Shown: positions 1-4,665 of the stretch, piece by piece | Layout: every line of letters begins with the position of its first letter | How positions within the stretch are numbered: position 1 is the first letter of the stretch | Source of the DNA: Haloarculaceae archaeon | GTDB lineage: Archaea > Halobacteriota > Halobacteria > Halobacteriales > Haloarculaceae | Assembly (NCBI GenBank): GCA_028274885.1 | Contig: JAQCMX010000226.1 | Location: forward strand, 1-8,379 | Reading direction: 5' to 3' | DNA: 8,379 nucleotides | Notes under the pieces: model-generated | The model's input: the letters and a program-made list of their open reading frames with translations, nothing else | Database searches by the model: none | What the model was told of the DNA's origin: nothing | Position numbers and translations under genes: made by a program

Positions 1-249
1 GTGCTGGAGTTCTCGTGTAACCGGACGTGTACCGTAGACATCCTCGTAGTAGCAGTGGAGGAAACCGCGAAAGAGATCTGGTGGCTCGTGAACTCGTGTT
101 CGCCCCCGCTTCGAGGGGGCGAACACGTCGTACTCCAGCAGAAACTCGAACTCAAGATGCTCGAACAGCGGTACTGTCTCGGTAGCCGAGACATTCAAGA
201 AGTCGTCTACCGAAGCTACGCCTTGCAGGGTTGCGCTTGTGTTGGACAC
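1..249 (-). CDS. Insertion-sequence transposase, N-terminal part (cut by window edge)
   Basis: This frame runs open from a GTG at 249-247 to the window edge and gives 83 residues; the next in-frame codon position upstream that closes it is a stop (TAA) about nine codons before the GTG. The translation has VDDFLNV (14-20), LFEHLEFEFLLEYDVFAP (28-45), RGRTRVHEPP (48-57) and GFLHCYYEDVYGTRPVTREL (62-81). I recognise this as the start of a haloarchaeal DDE transposase of the IS4/IS5 superfamily, where an acidic N-terminal segment precedes the catalytic domain. The catalytic Asp/Glu residues would lie beyond position 1, so activity cannot be judged. The exact IS family and the element's terminal inverted repeat could not be fixed; the element's end should lie somewhere in 250-340. 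It is the only sign of a mobile element in the window. Recognition is from memory of family members, not a search. Confidence 0.75.
   Translation of the reverse strand, partial: MSNTSATLQGVASVDDFLNVSATETVPLFEHLEFEFLLEYDVFAPSKRGRTRVHEPPDLFRGFLHCYYEDVYGTRPVTRELQH
95..127. repeat. Perfect 13-bp hairpin inside the transposase gene
   Basis: Positions 95-107 and 115-127 are perfect reverse complements (arm CGTGTTCGCCCCC) separated by 7 nt. The arms fall in codons 41-51 of the transposase (segment VFAPSKRGRTR), so the structure is compatible with an open frame. A stem this long and GC-rich close to the 5' end of an mRNA could hinder translation, but that role is inference. Confidence 0.8.
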
Positions 250-631
250 ACTTCGCGCACCCTGCCGCCTCGTACGTTACCCTTTCTATGACAGGCTCGT
301 ATTGGCAGAGAGGGCACTGACAGATCAGTAATGCCAATCGCGCCGGGTCGACGGATGCAGTTCCGGTCGCCACGTTCCCTGTGGGCCGTTGAATTGTTCT
401 TTCCATCGCAGTAAGACGACAGCACTTACAAGGTTCAATACGGTTACAGTTCGGTTGCAACGAGTCCCAGCAATCCGTCTCAAGGGGTAGAACTGAAACG
501 GGGGCCGCGGATTCGACCTCTCATAGTGATTAGTGCGGTTATCTTGTGCTCCCATCCCAGAGATCGACATCTCACAGCGTGTCCCCGATATCTTCCTCCA
601 GCATGGCGGTAAAGACTCGCACTAATCACTA
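250..631. other. Gene-free stretch between transposase and DUF5799 gene
   Basis: About 380 bases without a convincing coding frame. The short frames here, such as a minus-strand one at 325-570, are Arg/Cys-rich rather than acidic and show no recognisable family, and the base composition is visibly less GC-rich than in the neighbouring genes. It should include the outer end of the insertion sequence, a nested inverted repeat at 301-338 and a 15-bp inverted-repeat pair at 523-537 and 618-632. No tRNA or other RNA gene was recognised. Confidence 0.6.
301..338. repeat. Nested inverted repeat near the IS end
   Basis: ATTGGCA at 301-307 pairs with TGCCAAT at 332-338, and inside them ACTGA at 316-320 pairs with TCAGT at 325-329 around a 4-nt loop. 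The stem is interrupted (8 nt on one side, 2 nt on the other). It lies 52 bases upstream of the transposase start, so it may belong to the element's end or be a transcription-related structure. No function is evident. Confidence 0.4.
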
Positions 632-632
632 T
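523..632. repeat. Perfect 15-bp inverted repeats framing an 80-bp segment
   Basis: ATAGTGATTAGTGCG at 523-537 is the exact reverse complement of positions 618-632, with 80 bp between the arms. The right arm ends on the last base of the DUF5799 stop codon. The layout resembles the ends of a small non-autonomous element (MITE-like), but I see no target-site duplication at the flanks (522 and outward, 633 and outward). Alternatively the transcript from the DUF5799 gene could fold into a long-range stem in its 3' untranslated region. Confidence 0.6.
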
Positions 633-1090
633 CAGTCGCCGTCGGCAGCGAGAGCACAGATGTTGGTCCAGCGACCCTCCGATTCGAGAAAGCGCTGGAG
701 TTCGAGGGCGTACTCGTTGACCAGAGTGGTGGCATTGTTGAGTTGCTGGTGGTGGTTGCTGGACTGACTGCTCGACTGGAGTGCGTCGAGATACTTTCCG
801 AGTCTGCCGCCCAGAAGCCCGCTCGAGGAGTCCTGGTTCGTGGGGTCGGCGGACCCACCCATCTGCTGTTTGATCTTGTCAAGTTCCGGGATAACCTCCT
901 CGAGATCTTCAGTATCGGCGACGAGCGTCGCCTCCTCCGGCCGACCGGGGTTCTCGATATCGAACTCCACGGCCGTCATGATCAGTCCCCACTCCTGGTT
1001 CGAAAACTGTGAATCCAGAATGCGGTCGTTGAACTGCTGGTCGACCTGCATCCGCGCACCTGCGAGATTGTCAGTCCACGCGTCGGTCAT
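632..1090 (-). CDS. DUF5799 family protein (haloarchaeal, function unknown)
   Basis: A 152-residue acidic cytoplasmic protein (no signal peptide or membrane segment) with ATG at 1090-1088 and TGA at 634-632. The N-terminal half carries the features I associate with DUF5799: WTDNLAGARMQVDQQFNDRI (5-24), FSNQEWGLIMTAVEFDIENP (29-48), a PEEATLVADT stretch (51-60) and an IPELDKIKQQMGG helix (67-79). A flexible Ser/Gly/Gln segment follows (about 79-118), then a C-terminal helix LVNEYALELQRFLESEGRW (123-141). Family members are found across Halobacteria and have no known function. It is the last gene of the minus-strand run, 70 nt after the lipoprotein stop; that gap has no strong TATA-like box at the expected distance, so co-transcription with the upstream genes is possible but not shown. 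A GSADPTNQ stretch (79-86) resembles one in the spike-like protein. Confidence 0.85.
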   Translation of the reverse strand: MTDAWTDNLAGARMQVDQQFNDRILDSQFSNQEWGLIMTAVEFDIENPGRPEEATLVADTEDLEEVIPELDKIKQQMGGSADPTNQDSSSGLLGGRLGKYLDALQSSSQSSNHHQQLNNATTLVNEYALELQRFLESEGRWTNICALAADGD

Positions 1091-1160
1091 AGATCAACGT
1101 AGTAGGTCGGTCCCTATGAGCGTTTCCTGTAGGCCGACCGAAGACCGGGTCTGTGGACTG

Positions 1161-2306
1161 TCACTTGACGCCGAGCGTAACTGTCACCGCCGCGACCGCG
1201 TCCTCACTCGGCGGGGTTGCCACACCGCGGTCGGCGGTGTTGTCGACGAAGACTGCGTAATCGTTGCGTTCCAGTACAGTCTGCCCTCTGTCGCTGCGGC
1301 TGTCTGGGAAGCTCAACTCGGGGACAACGTTGGATTCTGTCACCTCGTCGGGGATAGTGATTTCGTCTGACACCTGAACAGTGTAGACGTCGACCGCAAA
1401 ATCAGTTGTAGTCTCGAAGGCTATCAGTACCGTCGAGTCGGTGACAACGGGCAGTTGGACCCCCTGTGCGGTGGCCACCTCAAAGGCACGTTCGGCGTAG
1501 ATGTCCCAGTCCCCGGGGTCGATGGGCGTGTCTGGGGACCCGCCCGGCGGATTCGTCTCACCGTCAGTACCAGCCTCAGTGTCCGTCGTGGGGTCCTCGA
1601 CGGTTGGACCCTCGTACGGTTGACACTCCACATCCGGCGGGGTGACAGGATCGGCACCACCCCAGGCACTGTACTCGATAACGGTAGATCCGGTCCGCAT
1701 CCGACGGAGGTGTCCTGTCTCGGCCGCAACGTCGTACCGCACGGTGTCGCCCTGCTCTGTCCCACGATCCCTGCGTTCGTACCTGTCTATCTCCGTCCCA
1801 TCGATCACTGTCCGTTCGAGCAGTGTCACCTCGGACTGTGAATCCGGCGCGTCACCCGACTCCGCCGGTCCGGTGTCCTCCGGGGAAGCAGCATCAGTCG
1901 GATAGGTAAAACAGTCCTCGCCGGTGACGACATACCCCTGTCCGTCAACCAGATACGATTCCGTCGTGGACCCCCCCTGTTCGGTCCGGACGTATTGGTC
2001 GCCCTCGTGTACCCGCCCGGTCATCACCACCCCAGACTGATCGTCCCCCGCGGGAGCTGACACCCGGATCTCGTAGGAGTCCGCAAATCTGACAGCGTCG
2101 TCAAAGGAGATGGCCTCACCCTCCGATACGTCCGGACTGGGCTCATCCCCCTCGGTTGGTTCGTCGTCGGTACCGGAATCAGTATCCATCGACGGGCAGC
2201 CAGCCAGTGCTGCGACGAGAGGCGGTACGGACAGCGTCTTGAGAAGCGAGCGACGTCCCGTGGTCGGAGCTGTAGAATCGCTGTCGAGCGGTTCTTTCTC
2301 ATCCAT
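1161..2306 (-). CDS. Tat-exported lipoprotein with two folded regions
   Basis: A 381-residue protein with ATG at 2306-2304 and TGA at 1163-1161. Residues 18-37 form a twin-arginine lipoprotein signal: RRSLLK, a hydrophobic stretch and the lipobox LAGC with Cys37 as the lipid attachment site. The mature protein should be anchored on the outer face of the membrane. An Asp/Glu/Ser/Thr spacer (38-62) leads to an all-beta-looking region (about 65-235) with repeated Tyr/Gly pairs such as DQYVRTEQGG and SYLVDGQGYVVTGEDC; it resembles haloarchaeal LolA-like lipoproteins (possibly DUF7537-type, from memory). A second acidic linker rich in Thr/Gly/Pro (about 236-266) joins a C-terminal beta-rich region (about 268-381) that I do not recognise. 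Its start is 50 nt downstream of the PAAR stop on the same strand, which suggests one transcript with the spike and PAAR genes. It could be a surface anchor or protective partner for them; that is inference only. Confidence 0.85.
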   Translation of the reverse strand: MDEKEPLDSDSTAPTTGRRSLLKTLSVPPLVAALAGCPSMDTDSGTDDEPTEGDEPSPDVSEGEAISFDDAVRFADSYEIRVSAPAGDDQSGVVMTGRVHEGDQYVRTEQGGSTTESYLVDGQGYVVTGEDCFTYPTDAASPEDTGPAESGDAPDSQSEVTLLERTVIDGTEIDRYERRDRGTEQGDTVRYDVAAETGHLRRMRTGSTVIEYSAWGGADPVTPPDVECQPYEGPTVEDPTTDTEAGTDGETNPPGGSPDTPIDPGDWDIYAERAFEVATAQGVQLPVVTDSTVLIAFETTTDFAVDVYTVQVSDEITIPDEVTESNVVPELSFPDSRSDRGQTVLERNDYAVFVDNTADRGVATPPSEDAVAAVTVTLGVK

Positions 2307-2356
2307 TGTTATATCTGGGTTTCATGCAGTGTTGTGGGCTCCTGTCGCGACTGTGC

Positions 2357-2650
2357 CTATCCGATGAAAACCGTCGAACTCCCCGACACAATGGTGTTTG
2401 ACGGGCCAGCTTCGGCGATCGGGTCGCCGACCCTGGCGGCGGGCGTGCCGTTTATTAGCACGGTCGTGCTACCGGTCACGACGACGCCACCACCGTGGGG
2501 CCGCTGGCCGGTGACGAGCGGGCACGAGTGCGTGTCCGTCCCCGCTCGCCACGCCGGCGTCCCCTCTATGAGAACGTCCGAACTCCCGGGTCCCGGTCCG
2601 AGTGGCGTCCCGTGGGCAGTCAGATCTGTGAGTCGCGCTGCTGGTGGCAT
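2357..2650 (-). CDS. PAAR domain protein, spike-tip cap
   Basis: A 97-residue protein with ATG at 2650-2648 and TAG at 2359-2357. It is a complete stand-alone PAAR domain: it begins PPAARLTD (2-9), continues with SSDVLIEGTPAWRAGTDTHS (23-42), then STTVLINGTPAARVGDPIAE (61-80), and ends TIVSGSSTVFIG (86-97). His13, His41, Cys43 and His52 fit the three-His-one-Cys zinc site known from PAAR proteins. In type VI secretion, extracellular contractile injection systems and contractile phage tails, PAAR proteins form the sharp cone that caps the beta-helical spike. There is no C-terminal extension, so this is a bare tip and not an effector fusion. The gene begins 2 nt after the stop of the spike-like gene, so the two are almost surely translated together and likely form one complex. 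The family call is secure; which machine it belongs to is unknown. Confidence 0.92.
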   Translation of the reverse strand: MPPAARLTDLTAHGTPLGPGPGSSDVLIEGTPAWRAGTDTHSCPLVTGQRPHGGGVVVTGSTTVLINGTPAARVGDPIAEAGPSNTIVSGSSTVFIG

Positions 2651-2652
2651 GG

Positions 2653-3150
2653 TTAGTTCAACTCGATGATTGCGCCTTCGAGGGTCAGTGGCCCGCTGGA
2701 TTGGGCCCTGTGGATGGCGCTTCGCATACTGAGAGTGGCCTCGGAGGAAAGCGCCAGGTTGGCCTGCGTGGAAATTGTCGTCTCTCCCCCCGACGAGAGA
2801 GCGAGCGTAGAATCGGCAGCAATCTCGATGTTCGGCGCGTCCAGTTCGATTTTCGTCGGTGCTTCGATACTGAGTGTGCCTGTCTCGTCGTCACAGTCGA
2901 TGGAACACGGTGTGTTAGCCTGCTGATTCGTCTGGTCCGCCGACCCCGCGAGTGCCGACGAAAGCAGTTCCTGGAGGGTCTGTAGCTCCTCCCCGACATC
3001 CTCATCGCCCGGAACGCGCAGGTTTCCCTCCGAATCGAAGATGTACGTCGTCCCCGAATCGATATGTTCGAGGTAAAGTTCTCCGGCCTGCTCGTCGACA
3101 GATAGCCGCCAGCCTGTGCCTGCGAGGGTTTCCTCGTCGGATCCTGACAT
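2653..3150 (-). CDS. Spike-like protein with beta-helix C-terminus (VgrG/gpV tip-like)
   Basis: A 165-residue acidic protein with ATG at 3150-3148 and TAA at 2655-2653. Residues 13-47 look like a small beta domain ending in FDSEGNLRVPG, a pattern common in tail-fibre and spike head domains. A helix (51-69) and a Gln/Asn/Thr linker (70-80) follow. From about 90 to 165 the sequence becomes a ladder of roughly eight-residue steps with alternating hydrophobics (TLSIEAPT, KIELDAPN, IEIAADS, TLALSS, NLALSSEA, PLTLEG, IIELN), the signature of the triple-stranded beta-helix at the C-terminus of VgrG or phage gpV/gp5 needles. No OB-fold or gp27-like part is present, so it is far shorter than VgrG. Two cysteines (82, 86) sit just before the ladder. 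The PAAR gene follows after 2 nt, which supports a needle-plus-cap pair. A TATA-like box at 3171-3182 makes it the first gene of its transcript. The family is inferred from the repeat pattern, not an exact match. Confidence 0.75.
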   Translation of the reverse strand: MSGSDEETLAGTGWRLSVDEQAGELYLEHIDSGTTYIFDSEGNLRVPGDEDVGEELQTLQELLSSALAGSADQTNQQANTPCSIDCDDETGTLSIEAPTKIELDAPNIEIAADSTLALSSGGETTISTQANLALSSEATLSMRSAIHRAQSSGPLTLEGAIIELN

Positions 3151-3170
3151 GGGACTGAATAATTACCCAA

Positions 3171-3182
3171 CTTACATAAAAT
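3171..3182 (-). promoter_or_regulatory. TATA-like promoter element of the spike-PAAR transcript
   Basis: On the minus strand the stretch ATTTTATGTAAG is centred about 26 bases before the ATG at 3150. This is the spacing expected when a haloarchaeal transcript starts at or next to its start codon (leaderless mRNA). No Shine-Dalgarno motif precedes the ATG. It argues that the spike-PAAR unit is transcribed independently of the methyltransferase genes upstream. Confidence 0.55.
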
Positions 3183-3184
3183 CG

Positions 3185-3219
3185 GTGGCCGGTGAACTCC
3201 GAGCCCCCGAGGCGGCCAC
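3185..3219 (-). terminator. Possible terminator after the methyltransferase gene
   Basis: GTGGCCG at 3185-3191 pairs with CGGCCAC at 3213-3219 across a 21-nt loop. On the minus strand the hairpin is followed within a few bases by the T-rich run ATTTTATG. It lies in the 110-bp gap between the methyltransferase stop and the spike-like gene. The T-run is also the TATA-like box of the next transcript. The long loop makes this a weak call. Confidence 0.35.
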
Positions 3220-3260
3220 ACCGGGCCTGGGAGCATATCGAGGGCAAAGGGTCCGGGTGG

Positions 3261-4130
3261 CTACTTTCTCGCAACGAAGATAGCGTGGCCGAGATCGGGC
3301 AGTGCGTCGTGGGCACGACGGACCTGGTTTTGAACCGTATCCGGATCGAGCCCGAACCACCGGAGAAGCGCGACCAGGAGCGGACGGACCGGACTGTCAA
3401 GCACCCCGAGAAAGAGTGTCGTCCACTTACGAAAGCGGCCGACGCTGTGGCGTGTAATCCCCTCGACAGTACGGAGGTCGAGTCCGGCGTCCTCGATCAT
3501 CCGCCTGTACTCGCAAACGGTGGCGGGGACCGGCATGTCCCAGGCCTTGGCAAACGCCTCGAGTGCCTGGCGGTCGCAGTCGTCCGCTGAACGAACGACG
3601 AGATCCGAGACGACCAGAGCACCGTCAGCAGCGAGCGCGTCAGCTATCTCCGAAACGACACGGGTCCGGTCGGGAACGTACACCAGCGCGTCCATTACTG
3701 TACACGCGGCCATCCTACCCGGGGCGAGGGGTAACGCCGTCGCATCACCGACGACAAACCGGGTATCATAATCGTGTGCCCGTGTGTTCTGTCTCGCCTG
3801 TGTGACGTTGTAGGCGACGAGGTCGATCCCCGTAACCTCGAACCCAAACTCCGTCGAGAGATGGATCGCCGGTCCGCCACGGCCACATCCCACATCCAGA
3901 AGTGACCGACCTGCGGTTCGCCGGAGCTGTGACTCGAGGATGCCTCCGACCTTCGCGGCAAGTCGGCGCTGGCTCGAACCGAGAAAGTGTGGCTGGTACC
4001 AGCGCGAATACCCCAGATTGAGAAAGGAGTCGGTCTCGACGACGAGATCCAATCCGTGCCAGATGTCGGTTCTGCCCGTCCGGTTGGAGAACTGTTCTGT
4101 GATCCGCTCCCGAAGGCCAGAGGTGGTCAT
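3261..4130 (-). CDS. Class I SAM-dependent methyltransferase
   Basis: A 289-residue soluble enzyme with ATG at 4130-4128 and TAG at 3263-3261. It has the Rossmann-fold SAM site: motif I LLDVGCGRGGPAI (77-89), the acidic end of strand 2 GIDLVAYN (101-108), GDATALPL (128-135) and MDALVYVP (146-153) at the motif after it. The N-terminal stretch FLNLGYSRWYQPHF (36-49) resembles methyltransferases acting on small molecules or lipids (the UbiE, sarcosine/dimethylglycine and tocopherol group). The region from 198 onward, with a hydrophobic patch near 238-260, probably shapes the substrate pocket or touches the membrane. Its start is 3 nt after the stop of the small Cys-containing gene, so the two form an operon and may act on the same substrate. 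The methyl acceptor cannot be told from the sequence. Confidence 0.88.
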   Translation of the reverse strand: MTTSGLRERITEQFSNRTGRTDIWHGLDLVVETDSFLNLGYSRWYQPHFLGSSQRRLAAKVGGILESQLRRTAGRSLLDVGCGRGGPAIHLSTEFGFEVTGIDLVAYNVTQARQNTRAHDYDTRFVVGDATALPLAPGRMAACTVMDALVYVPDRTRVVSEIADALAADGALVVSDLVVRSADDCDRQALEAFAKAWDMPVPATVCEYRRMIEDAGLDLRTVEGITRHSVGRFRKWTTLFLGVLDSPVRPLLVALLRWFGLDPDTVQNQVRRAHDALPDLGHAIFVARK

Positions 4131-4133
4131 CGG

Positions 4134-4508
4134 TCACCGCTCCGGGTCCGAGACCTCCGAGTAACAGTACTCGGACTCCACACAGTACTCCAGATCACCA
4201 CAGCCACGGGGCCGGAGATATTCGATGTCTTTGTGTTTTCGGAGGTACGTAACGTAGCCGTCGTCGACCCGGTCGAGAATATCGTGACAGACCCACTTTC
4301 GGTCGAACCACGTGGTTGCCAGATTCCGGTACGGACACAGGAAGATCGTCCGCTCGGTACCGTCGACGCGGGGCGTCTCGACGATCCGCACACCGACGAG
4401 TCGGTAGGCAGCCCGAAGCCGTCGGACAACCGATTCCGGCGTGTTTGCACCCACAAAGAGGACGTGTGCGAAGACGTATCCGAACCCATGGAGGAGTCGT
4501 CTGAGCAT
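4134..4508 (-). CDS. Small Cys-containing protein of unknown function
   Basis: I do not recognise this protein. It reads 124 residues from ATG at 4508-4506 to TGA at 4136-4134; a GTG one codon earlier (4511-4509) is an alternative start. The N-terminus is basic and hydrophobic (LRRLLHGFGYVFAHVLFVG), perhaps an amphipathic membrane-associated helix. The centre and C-terminus contain LCPYRN, VCHD, GCGDLEYC and a further Cys (Cys58, 74, 103, 109 and 115 counted from the ATG). This spacing could bind a metal ion or an iron-sulfur cluster, which is inference. A TATA-like box lies about 27-32 bases before the ATG. The methyltransferase gene starts 3 nt downstream, so the proteins are probably made together. 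Codon use and acidity fit a real gene. Confidence 0.72.
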   Translation of the reverse strand: MLRRLLHGFGYVFAHVLFVGANTPESVVRRLRAAYRLVGVRIVETPRVDGTERTIFLCPYRNLATTWFDRKWVCHDILDRVDDGYVTYLRKHKDIEYLRPRGCGDLEYCVESEYCYSEVSDPER

Positions 4509-4532
4509 CACTCGAAAGACAGTCCTCCGGGA

Positions 4533-4541
4533 TCAAATAAG
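4533..4541 (-). promoter_or_regulatory. TATA-like promoter element of the Cys protein-methyltransferase unit
   Basis: On the minus strand ACTTATTTG is centred close to 28 bases before the ATG at 4508, the distance expected for a leaderless haloarchaeal transcript. The position favours the ATG at 4508 or the adjacent GTG at 4511 as start. A GGAGGA stretch (minus strand, about 4523-4528) lies 14 nt before the ATG, rather far for a ribosome binding site. Confidence 0.55.
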
Positions 4542-4633
4542 TTGACCCGAATCGGAGCAGAAACCGACCACCGCACCGTAGCCTGTGCCCGACCGGACCC
4601 GATTGGGGACCGGAGACGGTGATCCAAAACCGG

Positions 4634-4642
4634 GGCTTTTTG
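4634..4642 (+). promoter_or_regulatory. TATA-like promoter element of the glycosyltransferase gene
   Basis: GGCTTTTTG lies 25-30 bases before the ATG at 4666, consistent with a leaderless transcript starting at that codon. The intergenic region also holds the divergent promoter at 4533-4541, so two promoters share about 150 bp. The position is the main argument against the upstream in-frame ATG at 4585. Confidence 0.5.
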
Positions 4643-4665
4643 CACTACGGACCAAGACCCACGGT

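Noticed and set aside
325..570. Minus-strand open frame of 81 codons in the gene-free stretch
   Set aside because: Its composition is not haloarchaeal (few acidic residues, many Arg and Asn), and it spans one arm of the inverted repeat; no family resemblance.
1102..1139. Hairpin GGTCGG / CCGACC between the lipoprotein and DUF5799 genes as a regulatory element
   Set aside because: Only 6 bp of pairing across a 23-nt loop, without a T-run; too weak to support.
840..1370. Plus-strand open frame of 176 codons
   Set aside because: It overlaps the DUF5799 and lipoprotein genes on the other strand and reads Ser/Arg-rich without a recognisable family; a shadow of GC-rich coding DNA.
2357..2650. PAAR protein as a toxin fusion (evolved PAAR effector)
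   Set aside because: The protein ends with the PAAR fold at residue 97; there is no C-terminal extension.
632..3236. A complete contractile injection system or type VI cluster
   Set aside because: Only the spike-like and PAAR genes are present; no sheath, tube, baseplate or ATPase gene can be seen in the window.
2685..3236. Minus-strand open frame of 183 codons overlapping the spike-like gene
   Set aside because: It is Arg-rich and out of frame with the spike-like gene, which has the acidic composition and beta-helix repeats expected of a real protein.
4585..4665. Longer N-terminus of the glycosyltransferase from ATG 4585
   Set aside because: The added 27 residues do not resemble a GT4 N-terminus and cover the TATA-like box placed correctly for ATG 4666.
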